From positions 124,001-188,000 of the forward strand of contig SVEF01000003.1 in assembly GCA_015057585.1 (NCBI GenBank): a stretch of DNA of 64,000 bases. The letters are read 5' to 3'. Each line of letters begins with the position of its first letter. Position 1 is the first letter of the stretch. Shown here in pieces: positions 31,769 through 40,930 of this stretch. A model generated the notes under the pieces. The model did not search any database. It was not told the origin of the DNA and saw only the letters and a program-made list of their open reading frames with translations. The DNA is from Lachnospiraceae bacterium (GTDB taxonomy: Bacteria > Bacillota > Clostridia > Lachnospirales > Lachnospiraceae). A program made the position numbers and the translations under genes.

Positions 31769-34703
31769 CCTGCTGCTCCTCCTGATGTTTTTCAATATAT
31801 TCCGCCAGTTTGTCTACGGCAGCCATAACATTCTCCATAGCCACATCTGCCATATACGCCCTGAGTTCCTCCAGCCATGGTTCACACTCTTCTGCAAACC
31901 GGTACGTCTCCAGTTCATCCATCGCCGCATCCGCACCGTCCAAATCAAAATTATCCATCGCATCCCGCAGTTCGCGGAGTTTTGCTAAGATTTCCCCGGC
32001 TGGCATTTCTTTCTTTTCTCCGGTTTTTAGTTGGGCATACGGTCTCAAAATTTCCTTATAGCTGCGATAGAGCGCCAGCATCTTCGGTGTTTCCTTCGTA
32101 AGTGTCTCTACATCCTCTGCATTGCCGCACTGTTCCAAATGAAGACAGAGTTCGGAAAGTTCCATCGCACCTATCATTCTCGCCGTATTCTTCAGCGCAT
32201 GCACCTCAATGGTATAATCACGGATCATTCCGTCTGCCAGACATTTCTCCATCTTGACCGTCTTCATATCAATCAATTTGTAAAAATCGGCAAGTAAGGA
32301 AAAGAACAATTCCTTCGTGCCGGAGTACCTGATTCCTTCACAGACGTTCAAACCTTCGATGTCCGGAAGCTCCTCTTCGCCGCAAAGCACACAACTTTCC
32401 GCCACAACCTCCGTTTCCGACTCACAAATCAAATGTTTCGGAAGCCAGGTCTTTAACTTGGCACAAATATCCTTAATCTCAATCGGTTTGGATACAAAAT
32501 CATTCATTCCGGCATCGGTAAACTGTGCCCTCGCCTCAACGACCGCGTTTGCCGTCAGTGCAATGACCGGAACGTTCTTAAAGTACTCCTCCTCCATCGC
32601 ACGAAGCGCCTTAGTGGCTTCAATTCCGTCCATAACCGGCATCATATGGTCCATAAAGATGACATCGTACCGGTGCTCCCTGATTTTCTCCAAAGCCTGC
32701 TTTCCGTCTTCAGCCGTATCCATCTGCATGTTTAACGGTTCTAACAGACCAAGCGCCACCTTCCGGTTCATCTCATTGTCATCTACAATCAATATTCTAG
32801 CGTCCGGTGCTGTAAAATTCAAGACATTTTCACTTTCCGTACGGTATTCCTCACTCACTTCAATTGCCCGACGGGAATCCGTTACCTTCTGAATCACGGT
32901 AAAGAAAAATTCACTTCCTTTTCCGTATTCACTGTTTACTCCGATTTCGCCACCCATCATTTCAACCAGCTGACGCGAAATGGAGAGTCCAAGACCGGTA
33001 CCTTCTTTATAGTGATTCTTTTTCTTGTCCACCTGTTCAAACTTGCCAAAAAGTTTGTTTATATCTTCCGGTGCAATACCCTGTCCGGTATCCTCTACTG
33101 CAAACCGGAGCTTTACGGTATCTCCCTGCACCTCTTCCATCTTTACGGACAGCTTCACATGCCCCTCGTCTGTGAACTTAATCGCATTATTTGCCAGATT
33201 AATCAACACCTGACGCAGTCTTAACTCATCCCCGTAAAGTTTTGCCGGCAAATCGATATCCACATCATAAATCAACTTAATTCTCTTGCTTCCGATACGG
33301 TTTTTCAAAATCATCTTCAGATCGCCAAGCATGGCAAGCGGCGCATAATTATCTTCAATAATCTCCATCTTTCCGGACTCGATTTTGGAGAAGTCCAAAA
33401 TATCATTGATAATTCCAAGCAACGCATTGCCCGATCTCTGAATGTTTTCCATGTATTCCTTTTGGGTCCGGCTCAGTTCTCCGCGAAGTAAAATTTCCGT
33501 CATGCCGACAATTGCATTCATCGGTGTCCGGATTTCATGGGACATGTTGGACATAAACGCCGACTTCGCCTGATTGGCCGCATCCGCGCGTTCCTTTTCC
33601 TCCTGTACCTGCGCAAGAAGCTTACGCTGCCCCGTAATATCAATTAACATCAGAGAAAAGCCTTCCGGCTTTCCGTTCTGCATGATGTCCGTTTTCTTCT
33701 TTTCATAAAATCTTCCGTCAATCTCGTGTACCTCTTCCTCTGAACCGAAAATTTCATGCAGGTACACCGGAATCGGCAGTTTTTCTAACTGAAGGCCTTC
33801 CAATTGCAGGTTTTCTATGCGAAACCCGTCCAGACGCAGTTTTTTCAAGATACTTCTTCTCTTTTGTATCTTTTCTTCCAACGTTTCTTCTCTTAGCACA
33901 TTTAACTCCGGAAACATTCTTCTTGCCGCCTCATTGGCATCCAGCACATTGCAGCTGTTGTCCACCACGATAACCGCATTTTCCATCTGTTCAAATGCCC
34001 ACTCACGTCCCAATTCCGCAATACCGAAAAACTCTCCGCGGATCACACTTAAAATAATTGCCAGGATTGCACAGGACCCCGAAATCGGTACAATGTCAAA
34101 CGGCACCTTTCCCATCAGAGTCAGCGTCAGGGCAAGGACAATCACAAATTCTGCCCCAATCAGTCTTGCGACACGTTCCTGTTCTGTTCTTATCTTAATC
34201 TTAAAAAGCCAGATGGTAGAAAAAATAACAGCCCCCAGCAAAACAAACGCAACCAGGGAATAGCGAATCAAATACAGCATTCCCGGTTCTACGTGAACAT
34301 AATGATAGCCCCAGCGTTCATTTGCATGGAAAGAAATCCGACCGAACAAAAGCGGATTTAACCTCTCATCCCACAGGCAAAACAGCGGAATCAGTTCAAA
34401 TCCGGCCCAGCAATAAAAAATCCAGTCCGGCACATTCTTTGTAAAATAGGAAACAACAAACAGTCCGAAGAAAATATAAAAAAGGACATTCCCTATGTAT
34501 TCCATTTTATATGCCATCATCGCTTCTTCGTAGGTGTCAGACCGTAGTACCAGCCAATATCCCATGTTCATAATCAAACAGCCGATGTTTGTTAACATGA
34601 GATACATCGATACCTTGTTCTGCTTTTTATAAAACAATGCGATAATTCCCACTGCAGGAATTAAACTACCGATTACCTGTATCGTCTCCAACAAAAATCC
34701 CAT
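31761..34703 (-). CDS. Hybrid sensor histidine kinase with 7TM input, receiver and HPt
   Basis: A 980-residue phosphorelay kinase. Order: seven N-terminal transmembrane helices (about 1-215, 7TM kinase input type), a PAS-like domain (about 225-370), HisKA with H389 (FMSNMSHEIRTPMNAIVGM), HATPase with DTGQGI and GTGLGLSI boxes (to about 630), a receiver with Asp685 (IFMDHMMPVMDGIEA) and an HPt domain with H835 (EVHALKNTARMIG). The full relay His-Asp-His could pass phosphate to the overlapping two-receiver protein. It is the first gene of this pair. The signal is unknown. Confidence 0.92.
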   Translation of the reverse strand: MGFLLETIQVIGSLIPAVGIIALFYKKQNKVSMYLMLTNIGCLIMNMGYWLVLRSDTYEEAMMAYKMEYIGNVLFYIFFGLFVVSYFTKNVPDWIFYCWAGFELIPLFCLWDERLNPLLFGRISFHANERWGYHYVHVEPGMLYLIRYSLVAFVLLGAVIFSTIWLFKIKIRTEQERVARLIGAEFVIVLALTLTLMGKVPFDIVPISGSCAILAIILSVIRGEFFGIAELGREWAFEQMENAVIVVDNSCNVLDANEAARRMFPELNVLREETLEEKIQKRRSILKKLRLDGFRIENLQLEGLQLEKLPIPVYLHEIFGSEEEVHEIDGRFYEKKKTDIMQNGKPEGFSLMLIDITGQRKLLAQVQEEKERADAANQAKSAFMSNMSHEIRTPMNAIVGMTEILLRGELSRTQKEYMENIQRSGNALLGIINDILDFSKIESGKMEIIEDNYAPLAMLGDLKMILKNRIGSKRIKLIYDVDIDLPAKLYGDELRLRQVLINLANNAIKFTDEGHVKLSVKMEEVQGDTVKLRFAVEDTGQGIAPEDINKLFGKFEQVDKKKNHYKEGTGLGLSISRQLVEMMGGEIGVNSEYGKGSEFFFTVIQKVTDSRRAIEVSEEYRTESENVLNFTAPDARILIVDDNEMNRKVALGLLEPLNMQMDTAEDGKQALEKIREHRYDVIFMDHMMPVMDGIEATKALRAMEEEYFKNVPVIALTANAVVEARAQFTDAGMNDFVSKPIEIKDICAKLKTWLPKHLICESETEVVAESCVLCGEEELPDIEGLNVCEGIRYSGTKELFFSLLADFYKLIDMKTVKMEKCLADGMIRDYTIEVHALKNTARMIGAMELSELCLHLEQCGNAEDVETLTKETPKMLALYRSYKEILRPYAQLKTGEKKEMPAGEILAKLRELRDAMDNFDLDGADAAMDELETYRFAEECEPWLEELRAYMADVAMENVMAAVDKLAEYIEKHQEEQQDA

Positions 34704-34768
34704 TCCGCCACATCCTCCTTCGTTCCTCTTATCCGTCCCATTCTAACATGGACTTGTTTCTGAACTGT

Positions 34769-34802
34769 AAAAAAGCGGTTCTACCCCGTTTGGTAAAACC
34801 GC
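34769..34802 (-). terminator. Terminator of the ABC operon
   Basis: GCGGTTCTACC pairs with GGTAAAACCGC (one mismatch) and, on the minus strand, is followed by TTTTTT. It follows the last permease gene by about 50 nt. Confidence 0.83.
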
Positions 34803-34854
34803 CCATACGATTATGTTCATTATACACCATAACCATGTGTTTGTGTTGATTTTT

Positions 34855-35670
34855 TTATACTAAACTTGATTTCTTTAAGACGATGTTACTGACAGCCCCA
34901 AGCCCAATTGCAAACAGACATCCTCCGGCCAGGCAAAGAACCACATTCATTAGGGTTGAACCAAGCGGTGTAATCATCGGAACCATCATAAACAGGAGCA
35001 TTCCTCCGCCCAAGGACCCACCAATGGAAAGCCATGCCTTCTGCTTTGCAGCGACACTAATCAATACAAAAATGGCGATGAACACAAGCATCAGGAACAT
35101 CTTTGCGACAAGACACATTACAATATTTGCAGCTGTCAAACCTGCCAAATCAAAGGATAATCCTGCTATCACACCGCCAAGCATTGCTCCGATAAAATAC
35201 GCAAGCAGCATCAGCGCACCGCACACGAAACCGGCAAGGGTCTTGGAAACAACATAGTCCCCCTTCTTTGCCCGAACGGTAAACAGATTCTTTGCATAAC
35301 CGCTTCTGAAGTCCTCTGAGATAAACAGACAAATAAACACCGCTGCCAGCATAAACATCATATTGATATTACACATCGCCATCACGTCCATGCCACCCAT
35401 AGTTGCTCCGCCCTCTACCGGCAGAGTTCCGATGGACTGCCATGCATTTTCCGGCCCCTCTATCACTGTTTCCACTCCCGTCTGGGGATTTACGGAAACC
35501 GAACCGTCCATCATGGTCATCATCACTGTCATAAGGATAGGAATCATGAATGCACAGGCAACCAGTATGTAAAAGACTTTGGAACGGAGCATTCTTCTAA
35601 AGTCCACCCTAAGCATACTTTTCAGTTGTTTTCCAAAGCTGACAGTCTCAAACTTCACTACGTTTTCCAT
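34855..35670 (-). CDS. ABC-2 type transporter permease (pair 2)
   Basis: A 271-residue membrane protein of the ABC-2/BcrB kind. The N-terminus is amphipathic (SFGKQLKSMLRVDFRRMLRS), and about six transmembrane helices follow, with a large first extracytoplasmic loop. Its layout and N-terminal sequence resemble the other permease at 36586-37428 (SFSKRLKGMLGVDFYRLFHT), so one pair duplicated from the other. It is the last gene of a five-gene operon and 1 nt from its ATPase. Substrates of such pairs include lantibiotics, bacitracin and other peptides; none can be assigned. Confidence 0.82.
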   Translation of the reverse strand: MENVVKFETVSFGKQLKSMLRVDFRRMLRSKVFYILVACAFMIPILMTVMMTMMDGSVSVNPQTGVETVIEGPENAWQSIGTLPVEGGATMGGMDVMAMCNINMMFMLAAVFICLFISEDFRSGYAKNLFTVRAKKGDYVVSKTLAGFVCGALMLLAYFIGAMLGGVIAGLSFDLAGLTAANIVMCLVAKMFLMLVFIAIFVLISVAAKQKAWLSIGGSLGGGMLLFMMVPMITPLGSTLMNVVLCLAGGCLFAIGLGAVSNIVLKKSSLV

Positions 35671-35671
35671 A

Positions 35672-36571
35672 CTATTTCCCTCCCCTCATTAAGTCAATAT
35701 AATATTCTTCCAGACCGATCTTGTCAGTCTTAATTTCCGTTACACAGAGGCCATTATCATAAAGATAGGTCACAATTTCCTCCGGCGTTGTCCTGTCATA
35801 CACGCGAAGATATCCTGCCTCGTCCTCTTCTACGCGGGAGTACTTGCAGGAAAGCAGTGCCTTGCTCCGGTTCCTGTCTCCTGTCTGAAGTGCTACATAG
35901 GTACGGCAACCGGCATCCAGTTCTTCTGCTGTCATTTCGCAAATCATTTTTCCGTGGCGGATAATGCCGTAATGGGTCGCCACCTTCTGAAGTTCTCCTA
36001 AAAGATGGGAGGAAACCAAAATGCTGCGTGTTCCGTCCTTTATGATATCTGTCAGTACTTCACGCATAATTCTCATACCATCGGCATCCAGTCCGTTTAA
36101 CGGCTCATCAAGCACCAAAAGCGTCGGATTTCCGAGAAGTGCCATTGCAATACCGATTCTCTGCTTCATGCCCAGGGAACAGTTTTTATATTTATTGCCG
36201 GCCGCCCCTTCCATGCGGACAAGCTTTAACACCTTCACAACCTCTTCTTCTGCATTCGGGATATCCAGGTTTGCTGCCTGAAGCATCATATTTTCCCAGA
36301 CAGAAAGTCCCGGGAAGCATCCCGGTGCTTCAATCAACACACCAACCTTTGCCCTCACCGCCGGATCCGTATGGTCTCTGTCATATAACCGGATGGAACC
36401 GCCACTCGTTGGAATCAGCCCGCAAATCATTTTTTCTGTGGTAGACTTACCGGAACCGTTTTCCCCGATAAATCCGTAAATAGCACCCATCGGTACTGTC
36501 ATATCCAAACCGCAAACCGCCTGCTTCGGGCCAAAGTTTTTGGAAAGATTTCTTATTTCAACTGCATTCAT
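35672..36571 (-). CDS. ABC transporter ATP-binding protein, BcrA-like (pair 2)
   Basis: A 299-residue ATPase. Walker A is GFIGENGSGKSTTEKMI, the signature SLGMKQRIGIAMAL and Walker B LLVLDEPLNGLDADG. The C-terminal roughly 90 residues form the extra domain typical of the bacitracin/lantibiotic-immunity (BcrA/NatA-like) group, ending with IGLEEYYIDLM. It is very similar in all motifs to the ATPase at 37433-38335. It starts 14 nt after the preceding permease and is followed by its own permease. Peptide export or self-protection is the usual role. Confidence 0.9.
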   Translation of the reverse strand: MNAVEIRNLSKNFGPKQAVCGLDMTVPMGAIYGFIGENGSGKSTTEKMICGLIPTSGGSIRLYDRDHTDPAVRAKVGVLIEAPGCFPGLSVWENMMLQAANLDIPNAEEEVVKVLKLVRMEGAAGNKYKNCSLGMKQRIGIAMALLGNPTLLVLDEPLNGLDADGMRIMREVLTDIIKDGTRSILVSSHLLGELQKVATHYGIIRHGKMICEMTAEELDAGCRTYVALQTGDRNRSKALLSCKYSRVEEDEAGYLRVYDRTTPEEIVTYLYDNGLCVTEIKTDKIGLEEYYIDLMRGGK

Positions 36572-36585
36572 GTCTCTTCCTCCTA

Positions 36586-37428
36586 TTAATATACATCGCT
36601 CTTATAGAGGAGTCTTGTCCCGGCCACATTGTAAATCATTGCCCATGCCACAGACACAATGCTGCAGGTAATAAATGTTCCGATATTGCTGGTCAGACAG
36701 GCATTCACCGACGAACCGTACAAGAAAAGATTCAAAAAAGAGGTCGGAAGCGCCAGATCCTCTACGATGGCCGCCGCCCCGATAATCAGGATACCCGTAC
36801 CGAAGAAAAAACTCGATACAATGGAAACACCAAAATATCTTCTGAAAATTACATTAAGGAAGGTGTACAGACTTGCCCAGCCAAGACTCATCACCATCTT
36901 GCCAAGGATGGCAAGGAGTAGGGACCCCGGATTTACCTCCAGGGAATATCCAACCAAAAGTCCGGCCAGTGTTCCGCCGATGAAATAAGACACGCACATG
37001 CATGCCATGGCAAAAGCACAGACAAGACTCTTTGACATCATATAATCCTGTTTCTTTGCATGTGTGGTAAAAAGTTGCTTTACATAACCGCTCTTATAAT
37101 CATGACCGATAAAAATCGATACCATAATACCACCGAAAATAAATACCATATTCATATTGGCATATTCTGCAATCGTATTCACCACATAAAGCGGTGTATC
37201 GGTTGCAATAATCTGCCACACATTGGAATACAACGGCTCCATTACATTGCCGTTTGCGTCCGGCATCACCGTCATAGCCGATACCATTGCCGGAATAATT
37301 GCTGCTACCGCAAGGAAAATATAAAATAACGGAGTGTGAAATAAACGATAAAAATCCACACCGAGCATTCCTTTTAACCGTTTGGAAAAACTCGGGGACT
37401 CAAACGTCAGCTTTTGCGTCATTTCCAT
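36586..37428 (-). CDS. ABC-2 type transporter permease (pair 1)
   Basis: A 280-residue membrane protein with about six helices and an N-terminal amphipathic segment SFSKRLKGMLGVDFYRLFHT. It shares fold and order with the permease at 34855-35670. It begins 4 nt after its ATPase at 37433 and is followed by the second ATPase. The two ATPase/permease pairs probably form one heteromeric transporter or two related ones; sequence alone does not decide. Confidence 0.82.
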   Translation of the reverse strand: MEMTQKLTFESPSFSKRLKGMLGVDFYRLFHTPLFYIFLAVAAIIPAMVSAMTVMPDANGNVMEPLYSNVWQIIATDTPLYVVNTIAEYANMNMVFIFGGIMVSIFIGHDYKSGYVKQLFTTHAKKQDYMMSKSLVCAFAMACMCVSYFIGGTLAGLLVGYSLEVNPGSLLLAILGKMVMSLGWASLYTFLNVIFRRYFGVSIVSSFFFGTGILIIGAAAIVEDLALPTSFLNLFLYGSSVNACLTSNIGTFITCSIVSVAWAMIYNVAGTRLLYKSDVY

Positions 37429-37432
37429 AGTC

Positions 37433-38335
37433 TTATTCTTCCTCCTTTTTTGACATCAGCTCAATATAATACTCTTCCAGACCAATCTTGTTTTTCTGAA
37501 TTTCACTCACAACATGGCCATTTTTTATCAAATACTCTACAATGGATGCCGTATCTTCCACATCATATACCCGGATATATTCTCCTTCCGTACGGACATC
37601 GGCAAATTCTTTTTCTAACAGTTCCTTTGCCGCATTCATATCCCTTGTCTTTAACGATACGAACACCTGCGCCCTACTGTCCATTTCCTCCGCAGACAAT
37701 TCCTTAATCAGGCTGCCTCTGCGCAAAATCCCGTAATGTGTTGCAATCTTTTCCAATTCTCCGAGAATGTGCGAAGAAATCAGCACCGTACAACCGTAAT
37801 TCTTTGTGATATCCACTAAAATCTCACGCATCATCCGCATGCCATCCGTATCCAGACCATTGATTGGCTCGTCCAAAATGAGAAGTGCCGGTTCCCCGAG
37901 AAGTGCCATTGCAATACCGACTCTCTGCTTCATACCAAGAGAACAACGCTTAAACTTTACCTGTGCCGCGTCTTCCATACGGACAATCTTTAATACTCTC
38001 CGAATCTCTTCCTCACGGTTTTCGATTCCTAAGTTAATCGCCTGCATCATCAGATTCTGATACACACTCGAGCCCGGGAAGCACCCTGCATTCTCAATTA
38101 AAGCGCCGACTCTTGCCCTGACACCGGCATCCGTATACTCTTTTCCGAACAACTTAATTTCGCCCTCATCCGGCACGAGATGTCCGCAGATGAGTTTTTC
38201 GGTGGTCGACTTTCCGGAACCGTTTTCACCGATAAAACCATAAATGGCCCCAACCGGCACAGTCATATTTAAGTGGTCTACCGCATACATTCCGCGAAAA
38301 CTCTTGGATAAGTTTCTGATTTCTATTGCATTCAT
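37433..38335 (-). CDS. ABC transporter ATP-binding protein, BcrA-like (pair 1)
   Basis: A 300-residue ATPase. Walker A is GFIGENGSGKSTTEKLICG, the signature SLGMKQRVGIAMAL and Walker B LLILDEPINGLDTDG, with a C-terminal BcrA-type extension ending IGLEEYYIELM. It is paralogous to 35672-36571 along its whole length. It starts 27 nt after the small repeat protein with AAGGAGG upstream, so the operon order is repeat protein, ATPase, permease, ATPase, permease. Confidence 0.9.
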   Translation of the reverse strand: MNAIEIRNLSKSFRGMYAVDHLNMTVPVGAIYGFIGENGSGKSTTEKLICGHLVPDEGEIKLFGKEYTDAGVRARVGALIENAGCFPGSSVYQNLMMQAINLGIENREEEIRRVLKIVRMEDAAQVKFKRCSLGMKQRVGIAMALLGEPALLILDEPINGLDTDGMRMMREILVDITKNYGCTVLISSHILGELEKIATHYGILRRGSLIKELSAEEMDSRAQVFVSLKTRDMNAAKELLEKEFADVRTEGEYIRVYDVEDTASIVEYLIKNGHVVSEIQKNKIGLEEYYIELMSKKEEE

Positions 38336-38362
38336 TCCCGCAATCCTCCTTATCGATGTATC

Positions 38363-38704
38363 TTACTTACCACTCAGTCTGCTCTTTGCCTCTTCGACTG
38401 TCTCGCCCTCTTTTGCAAACATCACTTCCACACACTTGTCGGTTACCTTTTCAAAGCCTTCCACAACACCAGACTCTATCTTTTTGTAACCCTCCACAAC
38501 ACCGGTCTCTATCTTTTTATAGCCATCCACTACGCCGGTCTCTATCTTTTTGTAACCATCCACTACGGTCTTCTCAATCTTTTTGTAGGTATCTACGGTT
38601 TCTTCCTTTACAAACTCGCCTGCTTCCTTTAATTCTTCTCTCATGTCAACACCGTTTTCTTCTAACTCCTGCATAATCTGATATGCGTCCTTTTCTCTGT
38701 TCAT
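38363..38704 (-). CDS. Small amphipathic repeat protein leading the ABC operon
   Basis: A 113-residue soluble protein. The centre has four 11-residue repeats (KKIEKTVVDGY, KKIETGVVDGY, KKIETGVVEGY, KKIESGVVEGF) that would form a long amphipathic helix, like YtxH or apolipoprotein-type repeats. The N-terminus (KDAYQIMQELEENG) and C-terminus (EGETVEEAKSRL) are charged. I recall similar short proteins in Lachnospiraceae, but no function. It has no membrane helix or signal. It is preceded by AAAGGAGAAAAAG and leads directly into the ABC genes, so co-expression is likely. Confidence 0.72.
   Translation of the reverse strand: MNREKDAYQIMQELEENGVDMREELKEAGEFVKEETVDTYKKIEKTVVDGYKKIETGVVDGYKKIETGVVEGYKKIESGVVEGFEKVTDKCVEVMFAKEGETVEEAKSRLSGK
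38441..38576. repeat. 33-bp coding tandem repeats
   Basis: About four 33-bp units encode the 11-residue KKIExxVVxGY repeat. Adjacent units share long identical DNA stretches such as ATCTTTTTGTAACC on the plus strand, a sign of recent in-frame duplication. Boundaries are approximate. Confidence 0.75.
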
Positions 38705-38834
38705 CTTCTTTTTCTCCTTTTTCTTTTTCCTTTATTTGTTACTGTATTTCCTGTTGATGGTGTTATAATATTCTACAATTGTTTTGGGATTGTTGGGGAA
38801 ATGTTAACGTTTTATTAAATGAGGAGAATTTTTA

Positions 38835-38864
38835 AAAAGGCGACACAACACAGTGTCGCCTTTT
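38835..38864. terminator. Terminator downstream of the first flavoenzyme gene
   Basis: A perfect 12-bp stem AAAAGGCGACAC / GTGTCGCCTTTT with a 6-nt loop. On the minus strand a TTTAAAAATT run follows, closing the gene at 38881-40827. Confidence 0.9.
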
Positions 38865-38880
38865 CTTATAACCTATTTCT

Positions 38881-40827
38881 TTACATTTCTTTTGTCAGCT
38901 CATACGCTCCCGCAATCGCGTCTTTGAGATTACCCACCTTTAATCCATCTCCGATTAAATGATAGGTCACTCCGGCTGCCTTCAACATTTCTTCCACTTT
39001 CGGATCCACATGGTATCCGGTTGCAAAAATAAGCGTATCGGCATCCGAAATCGTATGCTCCGTACCATTCTGCTCATACGTAATGGTATCTTCTGTCACC
39101 TTGGTCACTTTGGCAAGACATTCGATTTTCACACCCTTCGCCAGCATTCTCTGTACCAGTACGCTACGCGCAGAACCCGATTCCGTCATCATAATTTCCT
39201 GTGCCATCTCAAGGACAGTAATGTCTCGGTTTCTCACAAACCGGTCATTCACCAGAGGTGCCAGATATTCTGCCAGTTCACAGCCCACGCTACCGCCGCC
39301 GATTATGGCAATCTTTCTGCCCGGGAATGCTTTTCCTGCCAATATATCATCTGCGGTAGCCCACTGCTTAAAGCAGGTAAAATTCTCAATCACGTTTGGT
39401 TTTGCTCCTGCTGCCGCAATCACTTCATAATCCTTAAATTCACCCGCAAGCAGTTCCGGTGTTACCGGCGTATTCAAACGTACTTCCACACCAATCTTTT
39501 CCAGACGATGTGCCATATACTGCACCACCTTGGTCATTTCCTGCTTACCAATCGGCACACATGCCACATGAATCTGACCGCCAAGCTGCTCTCCTGCTTC
39601 ACAGAGTACCACATGATGCCCTCGCTTCTTCGCCACATAAGCTGCTTCCATACCGGCTGCGCCACCGCCAATGACAAGAATATTCTTCTTTTCCTTCGCT
39701 TCTGTCAAGGTATCCTCATTCACCAGTTCAAACGACGGATTAATCGTACAGGAAATTCTCTTTCCGAACATAATACCGTTTAAGCAGCGTCCGCATCCGA
39801 TACACGGACGGATTTCGATTTCTCTGTCTTCAGCAACTTTATTGACATATTCCGGCTCACATAAATTCGCACGTCCCATCATTACTGCGTCTGCAAGGTC
39901 ATTTGCAATAATTTCGTTTGCCATCCACGCTTCCGTAATACGTCCTACCGTCGCCACCGGAATAGTTACCTGCTTTTTAATGTATGCAGACAAGTCAGTA
40001 TGCGAGCCCTGTTTGGTACCCGGAGCAGGCATGGAACTTGCTCTCTTTACCGTATTTCCTCCGGAAACATGCAGAATATCCACTCCTGCCTTTTCCAACT
40101 GCTTTGCTACGTAAGTCATATCATTGAGATTCAATCCGCCGTCACTGTACTCGTCGCCCGAAATACGTACCTGGATAATAAAGTCTTCGCCACATTTTTT
40201 TCGGACTTCCTCTATTACTTCCAAGGTAAGACGCAGACGTCCGTTGATGTCTCCGCCATACTCATCGCAACGCTTATTATAAAGTGGAGTCAAAAATCCT
40301 CCGAGCAATCCATGCGCATGTGCCGCATGAATTTCGACACCGTCACCGCCGGCCCGCTTTACACGATAAGCCGCCTCGCCAAACTGACGGATAATGACTT
40401 TGAGTTCTTCCTTTGTCACCGCCCTCGGCGCTGCCTTTGCATAATACGGACCAACGTTGGATGGTGCAATTAACTGTGGTGTTCCCGGTATTGGAAATGC
40501 CATGTATGCCGGATGAAACAGCTGCGGCAACAACTTTGCTCCGTATTTATGCACTTCTTCATACAATCTTCTCCATCCGTCAATGAAACTGTCATCATGA
40601 ATGGACATATCGCCCGGCAGATAAATATAAGTAGGTTCCACCGTCACTACTTCCGTCACAATCAAGCCTACACCACCTTTGGCACGGGTTGCATAATGCT
40701 GAATCAGTTCTTCCGTCACATATCCTTTGTCTGCCAGATTGGTAGAAATCGGCGGCATAAAAATTCTATTTTTAATTTCTGTCTTTCCTACCTTTAACGG
40801 CCGGAACAAATACTCATACTTTGTCAT
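38881..40827 (-). CDS. NADH:flavin oxidoreductase, Old Yellow Enzyme/FadH-like (copy 1)
   Basis: A 648-residue multidomain flavoenzyme. The N-terminal TIM barrel (about 1-335) binds FMN (HAAHAHGLLGGFL and QVRISGDEYSDGG are active-site blocks). A 4Fe-4S site follows: CIGCGRCLNGIMFGKRISC. C-terminal FAD and NAD modules begin with VIGGGAAGMEAAYVA and IIGGGSVGCELAEYL. This is the layout of 2,4-dienoyl-CoA reductase and the bile-acid BaiCD/BaiH enzymes. Such proteins reduce activated C=C bonds; the physiological substrate is unknown and no bai genes are in view. It is transcribed alone, with its own terminator. Confidence 0.88.
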   Translation of the reverse strand: MTKYEYLFRPLKVGKTEIKNRIFMPPISTNLADKGYVTEELIQHYATRAKGGVGLIVTEVVTVEPTYIYLPGDMSIHDDSFIDGWRRLYEEVHKYGAKLLPQLFHPAYMAFPIPGTPQLIAPSNVGPYYAKAAPRAVTKEELKVIIRQFGEAAYRVKRAGGDGVEIHAAHAHGLLGGFLTPLYNKRCDEYGGDINGRLRLTLEVIEEVRKKCGEDFIIQVRISGDEYSDGGLNLNDMTYVAKQLEKAGVDILHVSGGNTVKRASSMPAPGTKQGSHTDLSAYIKKQVTIPVATVGRITEAWMANEIIANDLADAVMMGRANLCEPEYVNKVAEDREIEIRPCIGCGRCLNGIMFGKRISCTINPSFELVNEDTLTEAKEKKNILVIGGGAAGMEAAYVAKKRGHHVVLCEAGEQLGGQIHVACVPIGKQEMTKVVQYMAHRLEKIGVEVRLNTPVTPELLAGEFKDYEVIAAAGAKPNVIENFTCFKQWATADDILAGKAFPGRKIAIIGGGSVGCELAEYLAPLVNDRFVRNRDITVLEMAQEIMMTESGSARSVLVQRMLAKGVKIECLAKVTKVTEDTITYEQNGTEHTISDADTLIFATGYHVDPKVEEMLKAAGVTYHLIGDGLKVGNLKDAIAGAYELTKEM

Positions 40828-40868
40828 TCTATATTCTCCTCACTCTCCCGTTTTTCTGCTTTACAAAA

Positions 40869-40894
40869 CAGGGCTGTCCGTTTTGACAGCCCTG
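40869..40894 (-). terminator. Terminator between the two flavoenzyme genes
   Basis: CAGGGCTGTC pairs with GACAGCCCTG (10 bp) around CGTTTT. On the minus strand TTTTGTAA follows. Confidence 0.88.
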
Positions 40895-40930
40895 CTCCTT
40901 TGAAAGCCGCAACGGGCTTACATTTATGTA

